Positions 47,401 to 53,601 of a stretch of 64,000 nt of DNA are shown piece by piece. The stretch's first letter is position 1. Each line of letters opens with the position of its first letter. Position numbers and translations under genes: made by a program. The DNA comes from Dactylorhiza incarnata. Its lineage: Eukaryota; Streptophyta; Magnoliopsida; Asparagales; Orchidaceae. The notes under the pieces were generated by a model. It was not told the DNA's origin, did no database searches, and saw only the letters and a program-made list of their open reading frames with translations. The stretch is taken from NCBI GenBank assembly GCA_033032865.1, contig JAWHQI010000258.1, positions 2,356,001-2,420,000 on the forward strand, in the 5' to 3' direction.

Positions 47401-50400
47401 TTGCAAGTACTCATACGTCGAATAGACTCATGCATGATACACAATGACAATGAATGATGACCGACAAACATAACAGAACGCCTATGTAGAGACTCTGCAT
47501 CCCTCCAGATGTCGTACTAGAGGGGCACATGATCAGGGGGATCAGTGGGTGGGGTGTAAAAAAATTTATCGCGGGGGCGATGATCATCTAAATAAACACC
47601 TGAAATGTCTGTACTAACAATGATGGAACTAAACCCAAGATCATCGAGAGCACTCTCATCCTCGACTAACTCAAAGATAGTGGACACGTACCTAAATAGT
47701 GGTGGCTTATCTGGAGGCTCTTTTGTTGGAGTGTAGAAATACTCGTCGAGTGTGAGATGAACTCCCATAAGGTTATGCGAGACTTTGGCATTACCACTCC
47801 ATGATGTGTAGAATGCCTCCATAAAGTAGAAACTCATCAGGTGGCTCACTGGGAGGGGTATAGTGAAATTCGTCGCAAATGCGACGAGTACCAACATATG
47901 TTCCTGAAATGTCATGAGTGACCTTAAATGTAAGAGGATCCATCACTGAGTACACAACACTAGATTCGAGGACCGCATTGTGGGGTGACTCGAAGATTTG
48001 ACTAGAAGAGGTGTCAAGAATCTTGAACTCAGAAATGAATCACTCATCGGAATCTCATCCTCACAAGGGCGTGGTGGTTCAACAGGAGGCTCTACAGGGG
48101 GGTTCCCAAAGAACCCGTCAACATGGTGATGGTCCTCCAGATGCAAACCACCGCAAGGGGCAGTGTTCCTAACGAGGGTGGGATGGTTACCACGAGGTCA
48201 ACACTAGGCTCTCGGCTCCCGATAGTGATGTTGAGGATTGTCTTTCTAGCTGTAGGGGACACTAGGCCTAAGTGAGGTGCGGAGAGTGGATATACCATCA
48301 CTGTGTCACTGGGCTATTCGTTTTCGCTCTCGTGACCATGTTCACTAATCATACTAGTGTCACTCTCCACTGATATCACATGATCAAGATCGGACTCGAC
48401 TCCAAAATCAAGTGGGCACTGAATCTCCTCAATATGAGAGGAATCAAAATCTAGCATCGGGTCTCTCATGTCAGTGGGAGCACTACTAGACACATCGGTC
48501 TCTTGACCTGAGTCCTTAAGTTTTTTCCTAAGGGTTCTCTTTGAGACATTCTTTATGTCATCAAAATGAGCATCCAAGCGATCAAATTGATCACTAACCC
48601 ATCGTTGAAATTTGGCTACCGACATATCCATTTTCGGAACACTAGGGAGGCCACTACACGTGATGTTATCTTGATGGTGGTGACCTCTATAAGGCTCTTG
48701 ATATTCTTCAAGGTAATTACCTCTAGAAAAATCAAAGTGTGAAAAAGGGTTAGCACGATTTCTACGAGTGACGTATTGGGGACGAGGATAATCATGATAG
48801 TATGAGGGTCCTCCCGAGGGAACTCTATGTGCATAATCAGTGGTGGAATATGGTTTCTCAAGTAGAGGATTAACGAAATGAGTGGACTCGTGTTTATCAA
48901 ATAAAAGATTAGAGTAGCAATTGCTACTATGATATGACATAGTGAAACATATAGGTTCTAGTCCCGCATATTATAAACTAAGCCCGAACCTGGGGCTTTG
49001 ATACCAATCTGACGCAGGACGGTCCTATGTGATGAGAAAACACATGAATGAACTCCTACATGCAACCGTACATATCCGACAAATTTTAACTTGCAATAAC
49101 TTTTCTTTATAAAATCAAATATTAACGATAACCACAATAATTAAAGCATACACAGAAAGAAACAAGAGAGATAGTACAAGCGCGAGAGTGCGCAAAATCA
49201 AATACTATTTGAATTAGGAAAGCACAAGGACGAAAACAAATTGAAACAAGACTTACAACCCACTATCTCTACAAATAGAGAACAAACACGAGATCCAACA
49301 TTAAAAGAAATGAAAACAAACCTTGAACTTTGCAAACAATGAAGAGGGGAGGGCTGGATGTACTTTTAGAGGGCTGATGGGACTGGTTTTTAGCAATCAG
49401 ATACTGTATTTGGCTGTCCAAGAACAGGAACAGCGGTTTTAGACTGTGCAGGGAGGCAGCATTCAGCAATCTGTGGAGGGAGGTGGCTGCCCGGGCTTTG
49501 CCGGGAGAGGAAGATGTTGTGGGCAGCAAGCTTCAGGAGAGTCAAAGAACAGACAGTGACTGGGGTTGCTCGGGAAACAGTTTCTGGCTGCTGGAGGAAT
49601 TCCAGAAGGTGTAGGAGGTTGGGGAATGAAGTCTGGAGGTGGGGATTGCCTCACAGGTAGTGTCCAAATGGGGTTGAGTTGGTTGGGAGTGAATATGTGA
49701 AAGGAATTCAGTTTTAGGGGGGGATTAAATGGCTCCACGTATGAAGAAGAGGGGATTAAGGGGAGGGGGCTGGAGTAGAGGCAGAAATGGGGTGTCCGGC
49801 TGTTATGGGGTGAAGTGGGGAGAGTGGGGGTTGTTTTTTAGGAGATTAATGTGGTTCCACGTGAATAGGGAGAGAATATTAGGGATGGGGGTTGGCTGCT
49901 GTGAGTGGAGAAAAGGAATGAGAGGTGTGGCTTGATTTTAGGAAAAAGACTCCTTTAATTTAGGGGGTGGGGTTAGTGGACAGTTAGAGGTAGTTATGGT
50001 GGTTATGGGTAGTGGTGGAGGTGGCTGATGGCTGGTGGTGGCCGGAGGAGGTTGCCGGTGGAGGTGGTGATCGCCGGAGACATTTTCCGGCGATCGCTGG
50101 AAAACTCCAAAAGTAGGAATTATGTAGGGGAGGTGTAGGAGGATCACCGGAGGTGGCCGGAGACAAACTCCGGTGATCGTCGGAGATGTGTTGTGGGCTA
50201 GGGGGGCTGTTTTCCTTTGTGGGAAATGAAGATGGTGGTGGGAAGGGTCGGCTGTTGCTGTGGAGGAAGATGCCCTGTTAGAAGGGGTCTTGGAGGGGGT
50301 GGGGGTAAGATACGTGGCAGCCTCCCTCTTGAAAGAGTGGTGATGGGAGGGTATGGCTGCCGGGTTGAAAGAGGAAGTTAATGTTGTGGCTCCACGTGAA

Positions 50401-53400
50401 TATTAATTAGAGGGGAATGGGAAATGGGGTTGCTGCTTGATTTTGGGAGGAGGGAGGAGATGGTTGTTTTGGGAGGAGGGCTGCCGTCGGCTTGTGGTGG
50501 AGGATGATGGTGGTGGACGGCAAGGTGGTGGATTCCAAGGCTTCGCACCCGGAACTCGGCTTCGGCACCGAGATGACCAAAGAATGAGCTTCAATACTCC
50601 ATTCTTCAATCCCTAAAATGAGAGCCCTCATCCTCTAGTTATAAACTCTAGGGGGCAACGAACGGCTATGATTGGTCGATCGTCCCGACTCAAAAATACA
50701 TAAAAATACAACTCAAAACGAAAAATGAAAAGAACAAATAATGTGACGATCGTCGATCCGCATAAAATGCACGGTTCCGATTCCCCATCAATGTGTCAGC
50801 GAAGAAAAAATATCCGCTGAAAAGAAGCTCAAGGCAGAGTCGTGCTTGCTGACTAAGGCGGGACAGCTGGAGGCGACAATTAAATAAAGGACAAAATGGG
50901 ATTGGAGGAGATGCTCAATGTTTGTTACCTGCTGCTTAACAATACCGTTGGTTTAATTTGGTTTGATAATCTTGTGAAATCCTACTTGGCTTAGGCCTTA
51001 GGGTAAGGTAAGCCTGCAATGGTGAACTACCCGAAACCTAATGGTGACATGATGTGTGTCTGAGACACGACTAAGGGCTTATGAGTGATGTAATGCATAC
51101 AAGTACAAATTCAACGCGATTGCAATTAATAATGAGATTACAATTACCACAATTGATTACAAAACTTTAAAGTAAACTTGCAGCTTCAAATTCGTGCGCG
51201 GCGAGAGTGCTTAAATTAAATGTGTTGTGACTTAGGCCCTGAACATCAATCAGATTCAAAAGAGACAAAATAGCTACGCACAAATATCATTAATCATATA
51301 ATGTCAATCAATACAATGAAAAGAATAATAGTATCTAAATGTAAAAAACTTACATAGGCACAAGTAGCCCAAGGATATGGAGGTAGTGACGTAGATCCGG
51401 CAGTGGTCGGCAATGAAAGACAATGGTGCCGACGCGACGAGGTCACAACCCTGTGGAGGCAAGGGTTAGAGGATGTGGTGGCTTGTCTTGTTAGGAATGG
51501 GATTGGGCGATAGTGGGAAAGAGGAGGGGTAGGGGCTGTCAGCAGGGTGGAAAGGTCGCTGACGAGGGACGACAATAGTGGCCTGTGACTGGGAGAATAG
51601 ATGGCTGTGGTTTGAGGTAGAGCAAGGAGGCCGACAACTGCTGTTATTTGGTGCTGGGGGGAGGACTGCCAGGTGGTGGAAGCTGGATTCTGAGAAGGCG
51701 AGCTGTCAGGTGTTGGGATCAGGTGGTTGGCAGAAATTGCGGTTCTGGGGACATTCAGTGGAGGGAGGTTTCGGGCCTGCTAATGGATGAGTCTGGAAAA
51801 AGGGCTCGTGTGGGCTGAATGAAGCCGGCTTGAAAACATATCTGCGACCATCTACTCCATGACATCCTTATGCACGTAGCCGTAGTGGCATGACTTCAGC
51901 GAGATGACAGAGAAAGTAGATGAATTGGTGATCTGATGCGCCGCAGGTGGAAGACTCATCGACCGGGCGAACATAGTGAGAAATTTCTCTCATTGGTGGG
52001 TGATCTCCTGAGGCGGTGGCACAGCGGAGTCGGTCGGGTCCGCTGCAATGTGACAGAGAGGGTGGCGAACTCAAGGCTGGCTCTTACAAATGGACTGCTG
52101 AGCTGTCGGGGTCCATGAGAGCGCTGGGTCGCCGTGCAGACGGTGCTGGACGGTGTTTGGGTTGAATTCCATTGTGAACAACGCCTAATTCACCTTGGCG
52201 CCACCCGAAGTTTATAACCATGTGATCATGTGATGCCCAGAATTGTGCGGATTCCACCCAGGGGTAGGACGAGAAAGTCCACCGTGAATGTGTAATCGCC
52301 CATAGTAACGTACATGGATGACCACAAGCCACCAGTGGGTATACAACTACCATTGCTCAGTGTGAATCCATTCTCAGAGTCGTCATGAGTCGTAGACGTC
52401 GGGCCACCTCACCTCACGAGAGAAAATTGTGGCACTTGGAATTGATAATCAAGTTGGGTATACAATGGAGACGGGGAGGGATGATGGCCGGTTCTTCTAA
52501 GGAAGCGCTCTGGGTCGACAGCTACCTCCAAAATTGGTTTCTCCCTGTACACGAATAAGCTCGTAATAAACTCGTAATGTGGCACTCATATCAAAACTTT
52601 AGTCAATGGTTAATCAAATATGGTTAAACAATTTCCTTAAGGCAATCTGTCACGGTGCTCACAAAAACAGAGGGAAGCAACACTCTCGGAAACCCACAGA
52701 TGTTACTAATTCATGATCAAGCTAGAAGTCCCTGGACCGCAATTTCTTTCTTCTTGCGTTCCTTCATCCAAACGTAACCTTAAAAATCTTTTGTAATTTC
52801 AAGGGAAAAATAAATAGAATCTACATCCGTTGTTGATTTGGTTATGAAACAAAGAACTGTTACAGACATTTTCTTAATGGTAGCGGATGCTTGCTTCTAG
52901 ATTGAGCCAAAAGGTTCTGGAGCTCATTTTCTTCATCAAAACATAACCTTAATGCTAATACCTTGTACTCATCATATTTTCCCATATGTATGCAGGTCGG
53001 CCTCATATTACGTGCCATGAGATTCGACAATTCCACTCAAATCTACCTTGCAGCCGGCGAGCTTTTTGGAGGGGATCGTTTTATGAAGCCATTCCGAGCT
53101 CTCTTCCCCCACCTTGAGAATCACAATACGGTGATGGCCCCGGAGAAGCTCGAAGACAGCGCCCAGGGTCTCGCTGGCGCTGCAGTCGATTATATGGTTT
53201 GCCTCCTCTCCGATATATTCATTCCTACCTATGATGGGCCCAGCAACTTCGCCAACAACCTTCTGGGCCATCGTCTCTACTATGGCTTCCGGACGACAAT
53301 CCAGCCTGACAGGAAAGCATTGGCTCCCATATTTATGGCAAGGGAAAATGGCCGCGTAAAAGATTTCGAGGAACGCGTGCGCCAAGTAATGTTCAACACG

Positions 53401-53601
53401 AAGTTTGGCGGGCCTCACAGACGGGTTCATCCCGAGTCCTTTTACACGAACTCGTGGCCCGAGTGTTTCTGTCTTATATCGGCCCAGAACCCAGCCGATA
53501 GGTGCCCGCCTGAGAACATACTGGAAGTTCTGGAAGAGAGATTGCAGAGCGGAAGGAGCGATGTGGCTGAGACCTCCAATAATACGGGCTTAATGGAGTA
53601 G
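17407..53601 (+). CDS. O-fucosyltransferase family gene, seven C-terminal exons spanning 36 kb, one frameshift
   Basis: The exons at 17407-17488, 17611-17681, 23917-24005, 24411-24534, 24648-24931, 44687-44817 and 52996-53601 join in matching phases. They give about 461 residues of a plant O-fucosyltransferase-like protein (PF10250 type), normally ~520-570 residues, so the N-terminus with its membrane anchor is missing from the recognised part. Such proteins are Golgi type II enzymes thought to transfer sugar to proteins or wall polymers; the substrate here is unknown. Key motifs are NGGLNQQRSAICNAVLAARI, SIHLRFEKDMLAFAG and PTYDGPSNFANNLLGHR. From memory the closest Arabidopsis type is At2g01480-like. 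Introns are 122, 6235, 405, 113, 19755 and 8178 bases. One extra base in exon 6 breaks the frame, so the gene may be a recent pseudogene or the base may be an error. Confidence 0.9.
17611..17681 (+). CDS. O-fucosyltransferase exon 2
   Basis: Encodes PPTESNGYLRVRCNGGLNQQ then RSA. NGGLNQQR is the family's nucleotide-sugar binding loop. The acceptor is tatcctgtag and the donor GCG|GTATGG, ending in phase 0. The preceding intron is only 122 bases. The following intron is 6.2 kb and contains a hAT element. Confidence 0.92.
17682..21100. other. Left part of intron 2, no gene; short duplications and a G-rich segment
   Basis: AT-rich intronic sequence. A ~35-base segment (tgcttgagtcttt... to ...aagctggatt) is duplicated at 17971 and 18021. 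The part at about 19540-20460 changes to G-rich sequence resembling an LTR or its internal region, but no terminal repeats were found. Confidence 0.5.
21296..21484. repeat. 21-bp GC-rich minisatellite (about 9 units)
   Basis: The unit is ctccctgcgccgcccctgctg. Units are nearly identical, with single changes in the seventh and eighth. In one frame it reads as a Pro/Leu/Ala repeat and lies directly before the hAT coding signal, where an N-terminal BED-type zinc finger would be expected. Confidence 0.92.
21490..22163 (+). pseudogene. hAT transposase, N-terminal and DUF659 part
   Basis: Codes for pieces matching the hAT transposase core: AFYSVGLPFNLARNPYRRES, then SDG-stop-SDPQRRPLINFMTIT where the usual tryptophan codon TGG is TGA, then QVITDNATNCKGAGQLIGSE and TPCVVHTLNIALKNIC. 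VITDNA..CKGAG and the CxxH motif are hallmarks of the DUF659/hAT catalytic region. A stop also follows GYVPP near 21705. A 21-base phrase (gaggataaagctcatttggat) is repeated at about 21502 and 21564. The zinc-finger end is not visible. Confidence 0.85.
22208..22698 (+). pseudogene. hAT transposase, middle part
   Basis: Continues the transposase with FVGLKLLSIAETCFASMIIM, AETxFAS being a family hallmark. It goes on through WWDFIEYVLSFTAPIYDMIR and FFEVVHAILMDRWNKNNTPL to HSLNPR. The exon ends at AAG|GTACTT. A frame change separates it from the preceding part near 22165-22205. Confidence 0.85.
22783..23376 (+). pseudogene. hAT transposase, C-terminal dimerisation part
   Basis: After an 84-base intron (22699-22782) coding resumes with YYSEQWLAEDQNRV. 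An indel near 22830 follows. From 22867 the frame runs to a stop at 23376 through DPKSWWINHGSPAPSLQTIA and the hAT dimerisation motif CAERNWSTYSIHSMKRNRM. The tail is acidic. The retained intron phase shows this was a real spliced gene of the transposon. Confidence 0.88.
23917..24005 (+). CDS. O-fucosyltransferase exon 3
   Basis: Encodes ICNAVLAARIMNATLVLPEL then DTNSFWHDE. The acceptor is tttctctttag and the donor AAAG|GTATTC. It enters in phase 0 and ends with two bases. This is the conserved helix and strand after the GGLNQ loop. It begins about 130 bases right of the hAT remnant. Confidence 0.93.
24411..24534 (+). CDS. O-fucosyltransferase exon 4
   Basis: Encodes SGFPGVYDVEHFINTLRYDI and onward to LPEITSHGKAKKLKAFQ. 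The acceptor is ataaacccag and the donor TTTCAG|GTTAAC. It takes one base to complete the split serine codon and ends in phase 0. The YDVEHFI block is typical of the family. Confidence 0.93.
24648..24931 (+). CDS. O-fucosyltransferase exon 5 with the HLRFE motif
   Basis: Encodes IRPPRDAPLSWYVTDALKRM, then AIYLTPFSHRMAEEIDDPEL, RCRVNYHALRFKPHIMKLSR and HFMSIHLRFEKDMLAFAG. The HLRFE...D stretch holds the conserved arginine that takes part in catalysis in O-fucosyltransferases. The acceptor is ctacatccag and the donor GCCGG|GTATTC; it ends in phase 2. It is followed by an intron of 19755 bases. Confidence 0.95.
25392..25578 (-). repeat. 3' LTR of the copia element
   Basis: 187 bases, starts TGTGGAAAA, ends TTTAACA. 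A TATA-like ctatataag core lies on the - strand at 25456-25464. It differs from the other LTR by roughly a dozen substitutions and a few small indels. Confidence 0.93.
25560..26789 (-). pseudogene. Copia RT and RNase H
   Basis: Starts in the RT palm (MDVKNAFLNGDLQETVYMQQ) and keeps the catalytic box LLVYVDDILITGDD intact. A short off-frame patch near 26300 (about 50 residues) is bounded by two compensating indels. RNase H follows: DDRRSTSGYCTYFGGHLITW, then ARSSAEAEYRAMA and HIEVDCHFIREKV, then ADILTKALP near the C-terminus. It ends inside the 3' LTR at 25560. Confidence 0.93.
25579..25588 (-). other. Polypurine tract of the copia element
   Basis: The - strand reads TGTGGGGGAG directly before the 3' LTR, the normal site for plus-strand priming. 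Confidence 0.75.
26758..27560 (-). pseudogene. Copia integrase tail and RT start
   Basis: After the stop at 27565 the same frame continues with VHNLGPSTDKLAPRATKYMF and VGYSRTQKCYVCY, then a variable Ser/Thr/Pro-rich linker, then the RT N-terminus (WRAAMDEEMTALWANHTWDL, GCEWVFAIKHGPDGTIQRLK, YDETFSPVAKLNIVRVII). A one-base deletion near 26805 moves the remaining RT into the next frame. Confidence 0.9.
27565..29610 (-). pseudogene. Copia Gag, protease and integrase
   Basis: One 681-residue frame from an ATG at 29610. The order is Gag (about residues 1-230), a basic RGGRTSSRGKGR stretch, a zinc knuckle CTYYGRDGHLEATC in which the second cysteine is tyrosine, protease with WIMDSGATHHITP, a GAG-pre-integrase HHCC region (HRRLGHAPLP, CESCIFDKQ), and integrase (HSDIWGPYKV, TFIDDYSRMIWLYLL, IRTDNAREYTD, YTPQQNGVAERKKRHLFEVA). 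It ends at a TAA where relatives carry a phenylalanine in the FGCxCFVHN motif; the next frame resumes directly. Confidence 0.92.
29625..30420 (-). repeat. Tandem-repeat leader between copia primer site and Gag
   Basis: About 850 bases separate the primer site from the Gag ATG. Most of 29625-30015 is built of variable agaagagctcgcgg units. The stretch 30285-30410 has three copies of a palindrome, ggtcac-aggaaaaa-gtgacc, which can fold as a hairpin. A TATA-like gtataaaagg is near 30221 on the + strand. A leader this long and repetitive is unusual for a 5 kb copia element. Confidence 0.8.
30458..30470 (-). other. Primer binding site of the copia element
   Basis: The - strand reads TGGTATCAGAGCG immediately after the 5' LTR; initiator tRNA-Met type. 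Confidence 0.85.
30471..30663 (-). repeat. 5' LTR of the copia element
   Basis: 193 bases, starts TGTGGAAAA, ends TTTAACA. The TATA-like core on the - strand is at 30542-30550. Confidence 0.93.
30669..31257. other. Intron sequence, no gene seen
   Basis: AT-rich intron 5 sequence right of the copia target duplication; nothing recognisable. Confidence 0.5.
31258..31440 (+). pseudogene. LINE reverse transcriptase 3' remnant, left half
   Basis: The + strand reads KFYKIVIRLTMQFGPKYLTI, then KKLMILIMSVVGMCEK and DQLKNYYIRN. This lines up with the C-terminal part of plant LINE ORF2 (the K..R..I.P...YG.ECW...K and ...EMRMLRW..G.TR.D.I.N blocks). It is degenerate. The continuation is found 6 kb away at 37425. 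Confidence 0.6.
32211..35085 (-). pseudogene. Ty3/gypsy remnant: integrase tail, LTR-like segment, Gag, protease
   Basis: Reading the - strand from 35085: an integrase C-terminus (DRVWLKHRPYHQTSVAK, then frame-shifted YHKLGPNFYGPFEVLQRISE), an LTR-like non-coding stretch (about 34760-34430), a Gag at 34303-33578 (FHNLRQEKSSMDKYTNEFIV), a protease-like piece (HYLVEFSIGSTCQDKVLWHV, CHILLG, 33480-33298) and weak pieces to 32211. A pol end standing before a Gag across an LTR means tandem or permuted copies rather than one simple insertion. Confidence 0.65.
33578..34303 (-). pseudogene. Gypsy Gag remnant
   Basis: A 241-residue open frame. QEKSSMDKYTNEFIVLQSQL and NLCEEDDMTASCYLNVLRYS match the Gag core pattern (V..Y..EF..L....L.E......RFL.GL). 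The zinc-knuckle region is degenerate (CKSFECRRCHFVAII). The acidic tail SDSNPELKPETEDVLEVEGE precedes the protease in relatives. This is the longest intact piece of the 32-35 kb remnant. Confidence 0.75.
35895..37250 (+). pseudogene. Ty1/copia RT and RNase H remnant
   Basis: Pieces in changing + strand frames follow copia pol: QWKKVMDDEMEALKL, then HQLHVKNTFVHGNLHEEIYM, then AMDHITILVICADDIIIV (the YVDD box reads ADD), then KVSTVRKLIYLTITWPNISL, then YLNVHSYCDADWT and ARSSVKAKYE of RNase H, and MFTKVVL of the C-terminus. Stops and indels are frequent. Gag and integrase parts were not found. Confidence 0.8.
37425..37545 (+). pseudogene. LINE reverse transcriptase 3' remnant, right half
   Basis: The + strand reads RISMRRGIPKLTWMNDVKDD then LC, the R-GRPK-TW---V--DL block that ends plant LINE ORF2. 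It continues the fragment at 31258-31440; the intervening 6 kb is inserted retrotransposon material. Confidence 0.6.
38518..38864 (+). repeat. 5' LTR of the gag-only element
   Basis: Starts TGTTATGGGCTTCG and matches the right LTR throughout, with scattered substitutions and small indels. The 3' end is set by the primer site that follows (ttggtatcagag from 38865). Confidence 0.88.
38865..38878 (+). other. Primer binding site of the gag-only element
   Basis: Reads TTGGTATCAGAGAC, the initiator tRNA-Met type, directly after the 5' LTR. Confidence 0.8.
39878..40290. repeat. Alternating purine-pyrimidine cluster (cacgcgcgtgcg motifs)
   Basis: At least seven GC-rich alternating motifs occur, such as cacacgcgcgtgcgccc and gcacgcgcgtgcgccc, arranged as diverged ~130-base repeats. 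Such sequence can form Z-DNA. A TATA-like ctataaaag follows at 40311-40319. It lies inside the gag-only element. Confidence 0.7.
41215..42130 (+). pseudogene. Gypsy-type Gag of the gag-only element
   Basis: Frames along the + strand give a coiled-coil start (LLTMMQALMAHQTAVEERHR), the Gag core (KLAFPSYDGKDDPLGWLTRC, SAVSFHMLDIAQLWFARLK), the second core block (GYLEQFQILLAHVMIPPEMQ), and a degenerate zinc knuckle (CYNCDEQCTRRH). The first frame closes at 41729 and the next begins at once, so one shift separates them. A further shift lies before the knuckle. Coding then stops and the purine tract and LTR follow, leaving no room for pol. Confidence 0.85.
42195..42559 (+). repeat. 3' LTR of the gag-only element
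   Basis: Starts TGTCATGGGCTTCG and ends GCCTAAACA. It is followed directly by the target duplication GGTTT. Confidence 0.88.
42565..44686. other. Intron sequence right of the gag-only element, no gene seen
   Basis: Continues the G-rich sequence that also lies left of the element (about 38180-38512), then AT-rich intron. A TGTTACA-ending phrase, ggtaggggtgttaca, at 43098-43112 looks like an LTR tip without a partner. The part at 43870-44420 is GC-richer, but no family match was seen. Confidence 0.45.
44687..44817 (+). pseudogene. O-fucosyltransferase exon 6, with a one-base insertion
   Basis: Encodes CLDIFTSEEQKILMKYRKEN then FAEKK in one frame, and LVYQERRIIGKCPLTPEE in the next. The switch falls in the A-rich stretch gcagaaaagaaagctt near 44755-44765, where one extra A is present. 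The exon is 131 bases; 130 would keep phase with exons 5 and 7. The acceptor is gaaatttcag and the donor GAG|GTAAAC, both good. Splicing cannot repair the shift because both halves lie inside the exon. Confidence 0.9.
44872..44919 (+). pseudogene. Lys/Glu-rich coding-like fragment, left half, split by an LTR element
   Basis: After a tgtag acceptor-like end the sequence reads FKKVPKTEKKLKEEMM up to the LTR element at 44920. Its continuation lies at 50796-50884. It is perhaps a captured fragment of a coiled-coil gene; no family is recognised. Confidence 0.35.
44920..46654 (-). repeat. 3' LTR (1735 bp) of the large LTR element
   Basis: Matches 49010-50790. Differences include a 36-base tandem duplication (aacacgagatccaacattaa unit, near 45195-45265) only here, an extra short segment near 45436-45465, and absence of about 110 bases that the other LTR has near 50213-50320. 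G-rich with many ggtggagg phrases. Confidence 0.92.
46655..46668 (-). other. Polypurine tract of the large LTR element
   Basis: The - strand reads AAGGCGGGGAGAAT directly before the LTR start TGATGG. Confidence 0.65.
46677..47471 (-). pseudogene. Gypsy integrase C-terminus of the large LTR element
   Basis: IYKSYDDSHRRSQSFNEGEQ, then VERFPKEL, then LELDISPNMGISLVFNVKDL and TPLFEP match the C-terminus of gypsy integrase (the EG..V-V-----RFP block and the L--I-FNV-DL block). A frameshift lies near 47270. A Ser/Pro/Thr-rich tail follows to 46677, close to the polypurine tract. This places the element in gypsy even though the rest of pol is gone. Confidence 0.8.
47517..48146 (-). pseudogene. Pro-rich repeat region of the large LTR element
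   Basis: Across two or three - strand frames a motif recurs: FFGNPPVEPPVEPPRP, a diverged copy near 47850, YFYTPTKEPPDKPPLF and FFYTPPTDPPDHVPL. Each follows a DDHRP- or DEY-like phrase, giving a repeat of roughly 40-65 residues. Function unknown. It lies between the Gag-position frame and the integrase tail, where protease and RT would be expected. Confidence 0.5.
48314..48940 (-). CDS. Unknown 208-residue open frame in the Gag position
   Basis: Starts with ATG about 50 bases after the primer site and has no stop for 208 codons. The N-terminal third is rich in Tyr/His/Ser/Pro (YRGHHHQDNITCSGLPSVPK). A basic helix follows (WVSDQFDRLDAHFDDIKNVS, KRTLRKKLKDSG), then an acidic tail (VESDLDHVISVESDTSM). 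There is no zinc knuckle and no match to a Gag family I know. Its place and orientation suggest a diverged Gag leader or Gag N-terminus. Confidence 0.55.
   Translation of the reverse strand: MSYHSSNCYSNLLFDKHESTHFVNPLLEKPYSTTDYAHRVPSGGPSYYHDYPRPQYVTRRNRANPFSHFDFSRGNYLEEYQEPYRGHHHQDNITCSGLPSVPKMDMSVAKFQRWVSDQFDRLDAHFDDIKNVSKRTLRKKLKDSGQETDVSSSAPTDMRDPMLDFDSSHIEEIQCPLDFGVESDLDHVISVESDTSMISEHGHESENE
48992..49008 (-). other. Primer-site-like sequence of the large LTR element
   Basis: The - strand reads TTGGTATCAAAGCCCC next to the 5' LTR. It differs from the usual TGGTATCAGAGC by one base in the core. Confidence 0.6.
49010..50790 (-). repeat. 5' LTR (1781 bp) of the large LTR element
   Basis: Carries a ~110-base block at about 50213-50320 missing from its partner. 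Otherwise closely similar, including inverted cggtgatc/gatcgccgg phrases near 50070-50180. Confidence 0.92.
50796..50884 (+). pseudogene. Lys/Glu-rich coding-like fragment, right half
   Basis: Right of the LTR element the sequence reads SEEKISAEKKLKAESCLLTK then AGQLEATIK and a TAA. The composition matches the left half, but joining the two needs a one-base shift. It is not part of the O-fucosyltransferase reading, in which exon 6 runs straight into exon 7. Confidence 0.35.
50891..52995. other. Right part of intron 6, no gene seen
   Basis: AT-rich, then G-rich (about 51350-52100) LTR-like sequence without recognised terminal repeats; no coding family match. Confidence 0.45.
52996..53601 (+). 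CDS. O-fucosyltransferase last exon
   Basis: Encodes VGLILRAMRFDNSTQIYLAA, GELFGGDRFMKPFRALFPHL, AVDYMVCLLSDIFIPTYDGP, SNFANNLLGHRLYYGFRTTI and FGGPHRRVHPESFYTNSWPE, ending at TGLME and TAG. The acceptor is tatgtatgcag; it enters in phase 0, matching exon 6. The 201 residues contain the family's C-terminal domain without stops. Conservation here looks like that of a gene under constraint, in contrast to the broken exon 6. Confidence 0.95.
   Translation, partial: VGLILRAMRFDNSTQIYLAAGELFGGDRFMKPFRALFPHLENHNTVMAPEKLEDSAQGLAGAAVDYMVCLLSDIFIPTYDGPSNFANNLLGHRLYYGFRTTIQPDRKALAPIFMARENGRVKDFEERVRQVMFNTKFGGPHRRVHPESFYTNSWPECFCLISAQNPADRCPPENILEVLEERLQSGRSDVAETSNNTGLME

Larger units (their letters stand above)
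44920..50790 (-). mobile_element. Large LTR element with long LTRs, deleted gypsy pol
   Basis: LTRs of 1735 and 1781 bases (44920-46654, 49010-50790) with TGACGCAGG...CCATCA ends, and a perfect target duplication ATGTG (44915-44919, 50791-50795). The 2.36 kb interior reads on the - strand: a primer-site-like sequence, an unknown open frame in the Gag position, Pro-rich repeats, and an integrase C-terminus before the polypurine tract. RT, RNase H and the integrase core are absent, so it is a non-autonomous gypsy derivative. It lies in intron 6 of the O-fucosyltransferase gene. Confidence 0.93.

Noticed and set aside
52963..52995. ATG at 52963 as a start codon for the last O-fucosyltransferase exon
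   Set aside because: The eleven residues before VGLIL are intron: a good tatgtatgcag acceptor precedes 52996, and family proteins run directly from PLTPEE into VGLIL.
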